Positions 16,089 to 24,544 of a stretch of 34,341 nt of DNA are shown here, in pieces (the stretch's first letter is position 1; the number at the start of each line of letters is the position of its first letter). Origin of the DNA: Thermoplasmata archaeon (GTDB taxonomy: Archaea; Thermoplasmatota; Thermoplasmata; Methanomassiliicoccales; Methanomethylophilaceae); the NCBI GenBank assembly GCA_015063165.1, contig SUSZ01000027.1, positions 1-34,341 on the forward strand, written 5' to 3'. The position numbers and the translations under genes were made by a program. The notes beneath the pieces are model-generated. The model had not been told where the DNA came from and searched no databases. It saw only the letters and a program-made list of their open reading frames with translations.

Positions 16089-16418
16089 ATGTACTGGGTA
16101 CCCCTGCTGGCGGGAATTCTGATTATCGCCTTCATCCTCGACCTGGCGTCTGCTCTGACAATCGGCAAGTCCATGCTAAGGTCGTCAAGAACATCCGATC
16201 CAGTCATGCGAATGTTAATGACGTCTGACGCCATCGGCGACGCGGTAGCCATGGGTTTTCTCGGAAAGGTCAAGGGCTGGCTCAAGAAGGCATCGGACAA
16301 CGCCAAGAACGAGGAGGACCTGAACGAAGGCAAGGGTAAACGGAGTCGTCAGCATCGTCGCTATCGCACGATCGTTCGCATCCCTGCGGCCTCCGTGACG
16401 GGGAGGCGGTCGGCATGA
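16089..16418 (+). CDS. Small membrane-anchored hypothetical protein
   Basis: The 109-aa frame begins MYWVPLLAGILIIAFILDLA, one clear membrane helix, and continues with a basic, polar region (GKVKGWLKKASDNAKNEED). The only strong support is the ATGA overlap of its stop with the start of the VOC gene (16415-16418). A second possible start at 16251 would give a short soluble lysine-rich protein. The 5' end abuts the decayed LRR copy, so the frame could be a chimera of remnants. No family recognised. Confidence 0.4.
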   Translation: MYWVPLLAGILIIAFILDLASALTIGKSMLRSSRTSDPVMRMLMTSDAIGDAVAMGFLGKVKGWLKKASDNAKNEEDLNEGKGKRSRQHRRYRTIVRIPAASVTGRRSA

Positions 16419-16786
16419 AGCTCAGGGGCTTCCTGATAGCCGTCGACGACATAGAGGCGTCCAGGCGCTTCTACGAGGACGTCTTCGGGCTCGAGACGGT
16501 CCAGGACAACGACGGGAACATGGTCCTGACCGACGGCGTGTTCCTCCAGGACAGGAGGATCTGGGAGCGCTTCCTCGGCAGAGGCTCCACACCCCGTGCC
16601 AACTCCTCCGAGCTCTATTTCGAGGAGGAGGACGTCGACGGGTTCGTCTCCAGGCTCCTGAGCCTCTATCCTGACACGGAGATCGTCTGCGGGCCTACGA
16701 CCCACAGCTGGGGGCAGAGGGTGGTGCGCTTCTACGATCCGGACGGCAACCTCGTCGAGGTCGGCTCCCCGATGCGAGGGGCCTGA
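16415..16786 (+). CDS. VOC family protein (glyoxalase/bleomycin resistance fold)
   Basis: A 123-aa single VOC module pair: an N-terminal strand GFLIAVDDIEASRRFYEDVF and the C-terminal FYDPDGNLVEVGSP, both diagnostic. Metal-binding positions are visible as a C-terminal Glu (LVEVG) and possibly Glu near SELYFEEED. Family members include glyoxalase I, dioxygenases and fosfomycin or bleomycin resistance proteins; the substrate cannot be assigned. It starts at ATG 16415 within an ATGA overlap with the upstream small ORF. Confidence 0.85.
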   Translation: MKLRGFLIAVDDIEASRRFYEDVFGLETVQDNDGNMVLTDGVFLQDRRIWERFLGRGSTPRANSSELYFEEEDVDGFVSRLLSLYPDTEIVCGPTTHSWGQRVVRFYDPDGNLVEVGSPMRGA

Positions 16787-16880
16787 CGCCCGATCACCGG
16801 AATCCGACAGTCCAGCGGCCAGATCGTCTTTCTGGAACAACCGCTAAATGGCCGGTTCACTTCCGTTTCGAAGTGACCCT

Positions 16881-17516
16881 ATGGATAACAAGATTATTCT
16901 GGTCATTGTCGCCATCCTCATCGCGGCTGCAGCAGTGGCGGCGTTCGCCCTCTCGCAGAACACCGAGGATACCGACAAGAACTTCGTCACGTACTATGGG
17001 AACGGAGGGGCCCTGGGCGAGACGACAAGCGTAAAATCCCTCGAGACGACCGTGAAGGACTGCGATTTCCAGAACGGATCGAAGGCGTTCCTGTCCTGGA
17101 ACACCAAAGCGGACGGCACCGGAAAGACCTACGAGGTCGGGGACAATGTCGACCTGGGCACCAAGCTTTACGCCCAGTGGTCGGCGAACGTCCTGAAGGT
17201 GGAGAACCCGTCCTACCTGCTGCCTCTGGCGGGGCTCAAGCTGTATTACACCGACGGCTCACACAACATGGAGCCCGCCCCACTGGCCATCCCGCTGAGC
17301 TCCAGCGGAACCGTGAAGCTCTTCCTCGGCAAGTGGGACGAGGTGTCCTGGGACCAGAGCGCATCCAGGTTCACCGGAAAGACCACCACGGGGTTCTCCC
17401 TCACGCAGAAGGTGTCCGTCACCGGCGGCGATGCGACGTTCTCGGTCGAGGACGGCTACGGTCTGATCACGATCGCCTACACAGGCGCCGTTACCGTGGA
17501 CTTCTCCAACTCCTGA
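16881..17516 (+). CDS. Membrane-anchored protein with InlB-type B-repeat
   Basis: A 211-aa protein: residues 4-25 are a hydrophobic segment (IILVIVAILIAAAAVAAFAL) acting as signal peptide or N-terminal anchor. Residues about 35-95 form one Listeria-Bacteroides (InlB B) repeat, recognised by VTYYGNGGALGETTSVKSL, AFLSWNTKADGTGKTYEVGD and LYAQW. The remaining 110 residues are strand-rich and unknown. It is most likely exposed outside the cell membrane. ATG 16881 is chosen for the GTGA sequence 5 nt upstream; the GTGA lies in a small hairpin (CACTTC/GAAGTG, 16859-16876) that could mask it. B-repeat proteins in gut methanogens are thought to aid adhesion. Confidence 0.75.
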   Translation: MDNKIILVIVAILIAAAAVAAFALSQNTEDTDKNFVTYYGNGGALGETTSVKSLETTVKDCDFQNGSKAFLSWNTKADGTGKTYEVGDNVDLGTKLYAQWSANVLKVENPSYLLPLAGLKLYYTDGSHNMEPAPLAIPLSSSGTVKLFLGKWDEVSWDQSASRFTGKTTTGFSLTQKVSVTGGDATFSVEDGYGLITIAYTGAVTVDFSNS

Positions 17517-17580
17517 GAGCAATCCGAGCGGGATCCGACGGCCTTTCCGCCGGCTTCCGCCCGTCTTCATTTTTGATCGC

Positions 17581-17617
17581 CGCCGGACGTCCGGCGCTTC
17601 CTCCTACCGCGGTAGGA
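17581..17617. repeat. Two adjacent perfect 16-bp palindromes
   Basis: CGCCGGACGTCCGGCG (17581-17596) is followed after 5 bp by TCCTACCGCGGTAGGA (17602-17617). Both are perfect palindromes, in a 293-bp stretch (17517-17809) with no convincing gene. They may be protein-binding sites or terminators; no relation between the two sequences is seen. Confidence 0.7.
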
Positions 17618-17809
17618 AACATGCTCCATGCTTCTCGCGCTGAACGGACAGGCAGGCGGCTACAAAAATGCTGAGAGGAGTCCAGGCGAGCGGCTATAGC
17701 AGCATCAGTGGAGCAAGACTGGCTCCTGCGCTCGTCGGCCATCGGCAAGTCGAATCTAACCGGGTCCCAGGGAGCCTCCTCCCCGGGATTCGGAAAACGT
17801 TTCAAGGTA

Positions 17810-18134
17810 TCAGCGGGACCTCTTCCACAGGACGAGGCCGACTATCGCAGCTAAGGCGGCGATGGCTATGGCGGCTATCGCCCAGACGGGGAAGCCCTCT
17901 TCGGACTTGCCGTCGTCGATGACCATCTGGCTGGCCGACTTGCCGACGAACGTGTGGCCTTTCAGGTTCTCGACGGTCTGATCCAGCTCCTTTCCGTTCT
18001 TGTCGAAGAAATGATGGGATATGAACGGTTTCGCGCCCATGGTCTCTATCCCCTTGCCGAAGACAATCTTCCGCAGAAACTAAGCCCGCTGCCGCCATGA
18101 ACGCGATGACGATCGCGAAAACAGGCAGAATCAT
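17810..18134 (-). pseudogene. Frameshifted exported protein with C-terminal membrane anchor
   Basis: The minus-strand frame from ATG 18134 encodes a signal peptide (MILPVFAIVIAFMAAAGLVS, then AED), but continues in the wrong frame. The natural continuation is read in the next frame from about 18070: FGKGIETMGAKPF, then FFDKNGKELDQTVENLKG and a C-terminal helix (WAIAAIAIAALAAIVGLVLW) with a basic tail. A single frameshift near 18070 joins the two. Repaired, it would be a short extracellular domain held by a C-terminal anchor. A shorter frame starting at ATG 18040 could still be made, without signal peptide. Confidence 0.65.
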
Positions 18135-18434
18135 TTCATAATTTTTAACACGTTATGATTCGTTTTTGACATCGTATCATTCCGTCGGACTGTAGATGGA
18201 TGTATGCATTTATAATAAGATTCTTAATGTAACAGTTTTGAGATAAACTTGTACTTATGTGAGGATGTATCCATGACGACAAGCGGACGCGACCTCGTGA
18301 TGGACGGCCCTAATCCCGATGCTAGATGGCATGTGCGAATGGGGAGACGATCGCCGTCCTGGCAACTAAGCGGCGGCTCTGCGCGGGCAAACAAGAAATA
18401 ACCATGCCGTATTCTGCTCTGAAAGGTGAAATCG
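18135..18434. other. Intergenic region between divergent genes
   Basis: No gene is supported. The left 90 bases are AT-rich with TATA-like stretches (for example TTTATAATAAG near 18210-18220) that could serve either direction. AAAGGTGA at 18423-18430 is the ribosome site of the next gene. I see no tRNA or repeat. Confidence 0.5.
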
Positions 18435-18965
18435 ATGAAGATTCTCATGATAGAAGGCAGCCCGCACAAGAACGGAACCTCCAACACTCTAGCAGCTGAG
18501 TTCATCAAAGGGGCCGAATCCGCAGGGCATACCGTCGAGACTGTCGACGCCGTGCGCTCCAAGATCGGGGGATGTCTCGGATGCAATGTCTGCCAGACCG
18601 GAGCCCCGTGCGTGCAGAAGGATGGGATGGAAGAGATAATCGCCAAGATGAGGGAATGCGATATGCTCGTGCTGACGACTCCGATGTACTATTTCGGATT
18701 CTCCGCTCAGCTGAAGGCGGTCATAGACAGATTCTACCCTCTCGGTTCTGGAAGGATGGCCGGAAAAAAATCCGCGCTCATCGTGGCGCAATACAATCCT
18801 GACGAGGCCATCTCCGAAAGCCTGAAGACGGCGTACAAAGGGATCGCTTCCTATATGGGATTCGAGGATAAGGGCATCATCGTGGCGGCCGGATGCGGCT
18901 CCGCCGACGATCTGAGAGGAACAGACCTTATGAAGAAGGCTTACGATTTCGGCAGGAGCCTCTGA
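18435..18965 (+). CDS. Flavodoxin-fold FMN reductase / iron-sulfur flavoprotein
   Basis: A 176-aa member of the NADPH-dependent FMN reductase-like family. The phosphate-binding loop GSPHKNGTSNTL (residues 7-18) follows the first strand. CLGCNVCQTGAPC (near residue 48) has the clustered cysteines of archaeal iron-sulfur flavoproteins. LTTPMYYFGFSAQLKAVIDR contacts FMN in this family. It would move electrons in the cytoplasm, perhaps in oxygen or disulfide stress; its partner is unknown. ATG 18435 is 5 nt after AAAGGTGA, a strong site. It stands alone. Confidence 0.88.
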   Translation: MKILMIEGSPHKNGTSNTLAAEFIKGAESAGHTVETVDAVRSKIGGCLGCNVCQTGAPCVQKDGMEEIIAKMRECDMLVLTTPMYYFGFSAQLKAVIDRFYPLGSGRMAGKKSALIVAQYNPDEAISESLKTAYKGIASYMGFEDKGIIVAAGCGSADDLRGTDLMKKAYDFGRSL

Positions 18966-19208
18966 AACCGACGGATGCCATGGGAATCCCTCATGCGGAT
19001 ATTTCCCGGATTTCCGTGGCACCGCCATCCTGGCCTCGTCACCAAGTGCAAAGTGAATTCGGATTGGGGGGCATGAGGCGAAAGCTAAAAGCGTCCCGGT
19101 CCGATGCTCAGCTGTGGAACGAAAACACTTGACGACTGGGACGGGACTTCCCAGCCCGAACGACGATATATCCTGATCTCGACAGGATCGTTTCTAAGAG
19201 GTCGCAAA

Positions 19209-19835
19209 ATGGATGAACACGGATTGTTCCGTTCCGGAGATCGCCGTGAATGGAGGAAGTGGCTCTCGGAGAACTACATGACCGCTCCGGAGATCTGGCT
19301 GGTCTACTCCACCAAGGGATCCGGTGACGAATGCATCCCGTATAACGATTCGGTAGAAGAGGCCCTGTGCTTCGGCTGGATCGACAGCACGCTGAGAAGG
19401 ATCGATCCCGATCACTATGCGAGACGTTTCACCCCCAGGCGCAAGAATTCGGAATATTCCCGCGCCAACATAGAGCGTTTGATCTGGCTGGATTCCCGCG
19501 GCCTCATCTGTCCGGATGTCAGGGAGACGGTCGCGGATATCATCTCCGAACCGTTTGTTTTTCCGGAGGATATAATCGCGGAGCTGGAGAAGGATGAAGA
19601 TGTCTGGAGGAATTACGTCTCGTTTTCGGAATCTTACAAAAGGATCCGCGTCTCGTACATAGACAGCGCCAGGGACAGACCGGCGGAGTTCAGGAAACGT
19701 CTTGATAACTTCATAAAGAGGACCAGGGAAAACAAGAAGATCTCCGGATACGGAGGAATAGACAGGTACTACCGATCGAGCACTGAGATCCTTTTCCATT
19801 CCTATGCGCACGTGCGTCAGCGGCGCTGTCTCTGA
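19209..19835 (+). CDS. YdeI/OmpD-associated family protein
   Basis: A 208-aa protein with the family's hallmarks: WLSENYMTAPEIWLVYSTKG near residue 15, YNDSVEEALCFGWIDSTLRR near 45, FTPRRKNSEYSRANIERL near 75, and a C-terminal GYGGIDRYY. The family (DUF1801/OmdA-related) has no settled biochemical role. Related proteins usually stop right after the YY; here some 20 residues follow, perhaps from loss of the usual stop. ATG 19209 is preceded by AGAGGT. A TATA-like GATATATC near 19163-19170 and a small hairpin (ATCCTG/CAGGAT, 19170-19188) lie in the leader. Confidence 0.75.
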   Translation: MDEHGLFRSGDRREWRKWLSENYMTAPEIWLVYSTKGSGDECIPYNDSVEEALCFGWIDSTLRRIDPDHYARRFTPRRKNSEYSRANIERLIWLDSRGLICPDVRETVADIISEPFVFPEDIIAELEKDEDVWRNYVSFSESYKRIRVSYIDSARDRPAEFRKRLDNFIKRTRENKKISGYGGIDRYYRSSTEILFHSYAHVRQRRCL

Positions 19836-20056
19836 TACATCGAGAAACCTTAGAATACGGCTGTCTTTTTCCTTCCAGACCCTCCCGTATCAGCGCTCCG
19901 AAACCGCATTCATCGCCTCGCCGATGCCCAGGAACCCGCCTCCACAGACGTTCTTCCCGAGGGTCATGGACCGGGAGACAAGAGGTTGACAAGAGCGACT
20001 ACAGCGATCCCCTCGCCTATCCTGTAGCCGAACGGCTCCTTGGCCGTTCCGGAGCA

Positions 20057-20090
20057 TTCCGGGGAGAGGAGGCTCGCTCCTCTTCCGGAA
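20057..20090 (-). terminator. Stem-loop after the aldo/keto reductase gene
   Basis: TTCCGG plus AGAGGAG (20057-20071) pairs with CTCCTCT plus CCGGAA (20077-20090) with a GCTCG loop and a small bulge. It begins about 30 nt beyond the minus-strand stop at 20121. The rest of the 285-base gap 19836-20120 shows nothing I can name. Confidence 0.5.
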
Positions 20091-20120
20091 AGGCCCTGAT
20101 GTCCGCGCGGAATCCCTGCT

Positions 20121-21293
20121 TCACGGGCCTCGCCTTCCTCCGGACATGGCCTTGACGGTGCCGGCGGTCATGGCGTCGAGCTCCTCGATCTTCTCGGAGA
20201 TCCTGATGCCCTGGGGGCAGACCTTCTCGCAGCTCCCGCATCCGACGCATGCGGACGGCCTCTTGTCCTCGGGGAGGGACATGATGTACATGGCGGAGAT
20301 GAATCCGCCGCCGGTGAAGCTGGTCTCGTTGTAGTGGGACATGAACGAGGGAATGTCGAGGGCTTTCGGGCAATGGGCCAGACAGTACTTGCACGAGGTG
20401 CAGGGCACGATCTTTCCGCTTACCATGCCCTTGGCGATGCGCTTCAGAGTCTCAACCTCTTTCTCCTCCAGCGGCTCCCTCCTGTCGAAGACGCGTATGT
20501 TCTCCATCATCTGGGACATCTCGCTCATCCCGGACAGGATCATGGTGACGTCGGGGATGGACTGCAGGAACCTGAACGCCCACTCCACGGGCTTGACGCC
20601 TGGGCGGAGGCCCTCGAGCTCCTTCATGCCGTCCTCCGGGAGCTTGGCCAGGAGGCCGCCGCGGAGGGGCTCCATCACCCATATGGGGATGTTCCTGCTC
20701 CTGAGGATCCCTATCTTCTCGCGGGCGTCCTGGAACTCGTAGTCGAGGTAGTTGAGCTGGATCATGCCGAACTCCATGCTGTCGCCGTACTTCTCCAGGA
20801 ACCTCCTCATGGTCTCCAGGCTGCCGTGGCATGAGAACCCGAGGTGCCTTATGCGGCCTTTTCTCTTCTGCTCCATGAGGTAGCTGAACGTATGGTACCT
20901 GTCGTCGTCGAGGTACCTGTCGATGTTCAGCTCGGTGACGTTGTGGAGGAAGTAGAAGTCGAAGTATTCCGTCTGGCATTTCTCCAGCTGCTTCTCGAAG
21001 ATCTCTTCCACCTTTCCGAAGTTGCTGACGTCGTATCCGGGGAACTTGGTGGAGAGGAAGAAGGATTCGCGCGGGTATCTCTTCAAGGCCTTTCCCATGA
21101 CGGTCTCGGAGTTGCCCGCGTGGTATCCCCAGGCGGTGTCGAAGTAGTTGATACCGGCCTTGTAGGCCTCGTCCACGAGCCTAAGGGCCTCCTCCTCGTC
21201 TATCTCCGCATCGTTGCCGTTCTTGACCGGGAGGCGCATCGCTCCGAAGCCCAGCGCGGACAGCTTCAGGCCGCCGTATCCGTTGTAGTACAT
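20121..21293 (-). CDS. Aldo/keto reductase with two 4Fe-4S motifs
   Basis: A 390-aa protein. Residues 1-280 are an aldo/keto reductase TIM barrel: GFGAMRLPV at the N-terminus, INYFDTAWGYHAGNSE with catalytic Asp and Tyr, STKFPGYD with Lys, FYFLHNVTE with His, GMIQLNYLD. The C-terminal 100 residues are a ferredoxin-like extension with CTSCKYCLAHCP and CVGCGSCEKVCP. This form is common in anaerobic archaea and bacteria; the substrate is unknown. ATG 21293 lies about 22 nt from a minus-strand TATA box (ATATATT near 21315-21321), so the mRNA is probably leaderless. It is a single-gene unit. Confidence 0.92.
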   Translation of the reverse strand: MYYNGYGGLKLSALGFGAMRLPVKNGNDAEIDEEEALRLVDEAYKAGINYFDTAWGYHAGNSETVMGKALKRYPRESFFLSTKFPGYDVSNFGKVEEIFEKQLEKCQTEYFDFYFLHNVTELNIDRYLDDDRYHTFSYLMEQKRKGRIRHLGFSCHGSLETMRRFLEKYGDSMEFGMIQLNYLDYEFQDAREKIGILRSRNIPIWVMEPLRGGLLAKLPEDGMKELEGLRPGVKPVEWAFRFLQSIPDVTMILSGMSEMSQMMENIRVFDRREPLEEKEVETLKRIAKGMVSGKIVPCTSCKYCLAHCPKALDIPSFMSHYNETSFTGGGFISAMYIMSLPEDKRPSACVGCGSCEKVCPQGIRISEKIEELDAMTAGTVKAMSGGRRGP

Positions 21294-21385
21294 GTTGGTC
21301 GGAAGTCTTGTGGAAATATATTGGTAGCGGGCATGCTACATCCTTATAGAGGTCGGTATCCGCTCCTCGAACCGTCTTATTCCTG

Positions 21386-21682
21386 CCATAGAGTGCCTTG
21401 GACTCGAGCTGCAGGTCGGAAGGGACGCGTGGGACGTCTTCGAAGAGGTTCAGGAAGGGACGAGGAGGCCATCCGCTTCGACCCCGCCCCCCATGAGTTC
21501 GTCACCTGGCCGATGCCCGCCCGACCTCCGCCGCCCGGAAGACAAGAAGCGCGGCTTCATCCGCTCCCCTTCCGGCTCGATCGTCTACACCATGTGCCCG
21601 GACCATCCAGAGCACCACCTCAAGGGCAAGAGGAGGCACTTTTACACCGTAAGCGTGTGATCGAACGCCTGCAACGAATGAT
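21386..21682 (+). pseudogene. Remnant of HUH Rep-like gene (copy 1)
   Basis: The sequence aligns by eye with the full copy at 24528-25853. It starts with the same CCATAGAGT, then GGTCGGAAGGGACG...TGGGACGTCTTC, and continues through HEFVTW, KKRGFIRSPSGSIVYTMCPDHPEHHLKGKRRH. An internal deletion then joins a short piece resembling VIERLQ. Frame breaks after residue 25 and no HUH motif remain. It lies between the aldo/keto reductase and feoA, in the same orientation as the other two copies. Confidence 0.85.
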
Positions 21683-21718
21683 GTGATGAGGCCAAGGGTT
21701 AGATAGAGTTAAATATTA

Positions 21719-21733
21719 TTAGGCAAACCATAA
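21719..21733. promoter_or_regulatory. Possible DtxR/IdeR-type iron box upstream of feoAB
   Basis: TTAGGCAAACCATAA is an imperfect inverted repeat close to the DtxR-family consensus (TTAGGTTAGCCTAA-like). It sits in A/T-rich DNA with TATA-like stretches (AAATATTATT before it, ATAAATATC overlapping it), about 175 nt upstream of feoA. A second TATA-like CATTTATAG lies near 21773-21781. Iron-dependent repression of feoAB would make sense, but the match is only partial. Confidence 0.4.
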
Positions 21734-21907
21734 ATATCACGACCATCTCCAGAGCCGCGCACATGCGTCCATTCATTTATAGCGAGTCTGGCGGCATTCC
21801 GCATTCGTATCGCCGTTCCCCGACGTCCGGCCAGCAGCCACGTTCCGGATCCGGCCCCGCACTGCAGAAGACTTCTTCCTGCCGTCCGGTCCCGAGGAGC
21901 CGAGGAC

Positions 21908-22300
21908 ATGGCGAAGTGGTGCGTTTCCAGAAAGGACGAAGGGATGGAGACGGCGATCCCGGCCGGGCAGGACGTGTCTGGAGCTTGCATCAGCGTCCTC
22001 TGCACCGGGGAGTCCGAAAGCTCCTGCGGCTCGTGCAAGGGCGGATGCGGCGTCAGCACCTCCTCCGTCGTCTCGCTTAAGGACATGGAGGTCGGGGAGA
22101 GCGGGACCATAGTGCGCCTGACGTCCGACGACGACTCCGTCATCAAGCGCCTGATATCAATGGGCTTCGTCCCGAGCAGGCATCTGAAGCTCGCGTCCGC
22201 CGTGTCGAGCAGGGGCGCGCGCGTCGTCAGGATCGGATACGCGACCATCGCGCTGGACGCGGAGATGGCATCCGCGGTCTATGTGAGAAGGAGCCGATGA
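21908..22300 (+). CDS. feoA: FeoA, ferrous iron transport accessory protein
   Basis: A 130-aa protein whose C-terminal 80 residues are a FeoA SH3-like domain (SLKDMEVGESGTIVRL, ISMGFVPSRHLKL, IALDAEMASAVYV). FeoA supports the FeoB channel at the cytoplasmic side. The N-terminal 50 residues are unusual: they contain CGSCKGGCG preceded by another Cys, possibly a metal- or cluster-binding motif for iron sensing, which standard 75-residue FeoA proteins lack. ATG 21908 has GGAG 8 nt upstream. The stop is 1 nt before the TTG start of feoB, so the two form an operon. Confidence 0.9.
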   Translation: MAKWCVSRKDEGMETAIPAGQDVSGACISVLCTGESESSCGSCKGGCGVSTSSVVSLKDMEVGESGTIVRLTSDDDSVIKRLISMGFVPSRHLKLASAVSSRGARVVRIGYATIALDAEMASAVYVRRSR

Positions 22301-22301
22301 C

Positions 22302-24215
22302 TTGAAGGCCATGCAGGTCGCGCTCATAGGACAGCCCAACGTGGGCAAGTCCAGCCTCTTCACCAGGCTCACCGGTGTCGGGGTCATCTCCTCCAACTAT
22401 CCCGGGACCACCGTGGAGTTCGAGGAGTCCACCGTCATGGTCGGGGACAGGACGATCAACTTCCACGACCTTCCGGGGACCTACAGCCTGACGACCGGTT
22501 CCGGGGACGAGAGCATCGTCGTCGACATGCTCCGCGACAGGACGAACGACGCCGTCGTGGTGGTCGCCGACTCCACGAACCTCGAATCCAGCCTGGTGCT
22601 CGCCATGGAGGTGATCGAGCTCGAGGTCCCGATGATCCTCGCCCTCAACAAGATGGACCTGGCGGACAGGAGGTTCAGCATCAGCGCCGAGAGGCTCTCC
22701 GGCGTGCTGGGCGTCCCCGTGGTCCCCGTCTCGTCGAAGACCGGGGCGGGAGTGGACGATCTCCTGAAGCGCATATCCGCAGGAGAGGCGGCGGTGTCGG
22801 GCTACAGGACCAGGTACGACGGCCACATAATGGGCTACCTCGAGACGATCGTGTCCATGGACCCGTCCGTGCCGTGGGGCTCCGCGGTGAAGATGCTCGA
22901 GGGCCTCGGCATGTTCGTCGATAAGGAGTCCCCCGAGGTCGAGGAGTACGTCCGCAGGGTGTCGGCCGAGTTCAGGGAGACCCACGGGGACATGCTGGAC
23001 GTCCACATCGCCCGCGACAGGTACGGCGACGCTCACGTGATCGCCATGTCAGTCGTCGAGCCCAAGGAGGGCGGGCCCTCCAGGAAGGACAGGATATCCG
23101 AGATGACGATCACCCCGTCCACCGGGATACCGATACTCGTCTGCGTGCTCGCGGCGACATTCCTCTGCCTGATATACGTGGGGGAGATCCTCGCCGAAGC
23201 GATGGACGCGCTGTACACCGGGCTGGTCGGGACCGCTCTCGTGGACTTCGGAAGGGAGGTGGGCGGCGACCTGGGCGAGGCGATAATGTCGGGCATCGAC
23301 GGGAGCCTCGGCGCCATACTGGGCCTGGTGGTGCCGTACATCATGGTGTTCTACATAGTGCTGGGGATCCTGGAGGACTCCGGCTATCTGCCGAGGGCGG
23401 TGATCCTTCTCGACCGCGCCATGCACAGGCTGGGGCTGCACGGCAACGCGTTCATCCCCATAATGGTGGGGTTCGGGTGCAACGTCCCCGCGGTCCTCGC
23501 CACCAGGGCGGTCCGCTCCAAGAGGGAGAGGATGATCCTGTGCACCATCATCTGCATGGCGGTCCCGTGCTCGGCGCAGCTCGCCACGATCACCGGGGTC
23601 ACTGGCAGGTACGCCGGGGCCGTCTGGGTCGCGGTGATATTCGCCGTCCTGATCGCGCTTGGCTTCGCCTCCGGCGCCATCCTCAACAGGAGGCTCAAGT
23701 ACGAGCCCTCCAACCTGGCGATGGAGCTTCCGGAGCTCCAGGTGCCGGAGATCAAGAACGTCCTCCTGAAGATGTGGTACCGCACCAGCGACTTCTTCAA
23801 GCTGGCCGTCCCGTTCCTGGTGGTCGGGAGCATCGTCATCGAGGTCCTGATGCAGTTCGACCTCCTCGACCCTCTCGTGGAGCCGATGTCATGGCTCACC
23901 GCAGGGATCCTGGGACTGCCGCCGGTCACCATAATCGCCTTCATCGCCGGGATACTGAGGAAGGAGATGTCCTACGGGATGCTGGTGATACTGGCCGCCG
24001 CCCAGGGGATAGCGGACATCACGCTGTTCATGGACGCGAGGCAATTCATCGTGTTCGGCGTCGTCATGTCGGTCTACATGCCCTGCCTGGCCACCATGAC
24101 CGCGATGGGCAAGGAGCTGGGGCTGAAGGAGGCCGCCGCCGTGTCGTGCGCCACCATCTGCGTGGCGGTGGCGGTCGGAGCCGCGTTCAACCTCGCGCTG
24201 GGCGCCTTCATGTAA
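22302..24215 (+). CDS. feoB: FeoB, ferrous iron transporter with GTPase domain
   Basis: A 637-aa membrane protein importing Fe(II). The N-terminal G domain shows G1 GQPNVGKS, G2 SNYPGTTVE, G3 DLPGTYSL, G4 NKMD and G5-like SSKTGAG, followed by a helical GDI-type region to about residue 250. The membrane part holds two Gate segments with the conserved GFGCNVPAVLATR and CTIICMAVPCSAQLATITGV, and about eight to ten hydrophobic helices to the C-terminus. TTG 22302 is chosen because GGAG (22290-22293) lies 8 nt before it; ATG 22311 is the alternative. It ends with TAA, one of only three such stops in the window. Copies of the HUH gene flank the feoAB pair on both sides. Confidence 0.95.
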   Translation: MKAMQVALIGQPNVGKSSLFTRLTGVGVISSNYPGTTVEFEESTVMVGDRTINFHDLPGTYSLTTGSGDESIVVDMLRDRTNDAVVVVADSTNLESSLVLAMEVIELEVPMILALNKMDLADRRFSISAERLSGVLGVPVVPVSSKTGAGVDDLLKRISAGEAAVSGYRTRYDGHIMGYLETIVSMDPSVPWGSAVKMLEGLGMFVDKESPEVEEYVRRVSAEFRETHGDMLDVHIARDRYGDAHVIAMSVVEPKEGGPSRKDRISEMTITPSTGIPILVCVLAATFLCLIYVGEILAEAMDALYTGLVGTALVDFGREVGGDLGEAIMSGIDGSLGAILGLVVPYIMVFYIVLGILEDSGYLPRAVILLDRAMHRLGLHGNAFIPIMVGFGCNVPAVLATRAVRSKRERMILCTIICMAVPCSAQLATITGVTGRYAGAVWVAVIFAVLIALGFASGAILNRRLKYEPSNLAMELPELQVPEIKNVLLKMWYRTSDFFKLAVPFLVVGSIVIEVLMQFDLLDPLVEPMSWLTAGILGLPPVTIIAFIAGILRKEMSYGMLVILAAAQGIADITLFMDARQFIVFGVVMSVYMPCLATMTAMGKELGLKEAAAVSCATICVAVAVGAAFNLALGAFM

Positions 24216-24301
24216 GCCTCCCGACCGTCCGCCGAGGAGCCGCGGCCGGAGCGACCTGATACCGTTATCATCTTGTTGACCCCATCCGGCCCGTGATTCC
24301 A

Positions 24302-24544
24302 ATGGATTGTTCTTCATTTTCCAAGATTTGCACTCTGCTGGGCATCGCAAGCGTCTTCCTCGTCGAGGGAAGCTCCATGATGGGCGTTACCGCATTCATG
24401 GTCGGCGCTGTGTCGCCATGGCGTGCTTCTTTTCGACGTCTGTCGCGCAAGAAGGACGGGACCAGGAAAATCTCGGACGGGAAAATGTTCGGCGTCCTGG
24501 CCATCATCGCCCTCCTAATGATATCCGGCCATAGAGTACCTTAG
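24302..24544 (+). CDS. Small two-helix membrane protein, probably cut by HUH element
   Basis: An 80-aa frame with two hydrophobic segments (ICTLLGIASVFLVEGSSMMG and MFGVLAIIALLMISG) around a basic loop rich in Arg, Lys and Ser. The last four codons (HRVP, then TAG) come from the DNA at and beyond 24528, where homology with the HUH copies begins. The gene therefore seems to have lost its natural end to the insertion, and its TAG is accidental. No family recognised. Confidence 0.5.
   Translation: MDCSSFSKICTLLGIASVFLVEGSSMMGVTAFMVGAVSPWRASFRRLSRKKDGTRKISDGKMFGVLAIIALLMISGHRVP

Noticed and set aside
17740-17805. Possible tRNA (GTCGAATC-like T-arm look)
   Set aside because: No acceptor stem, anticodon arm or D arm could be paired around it on either strand.
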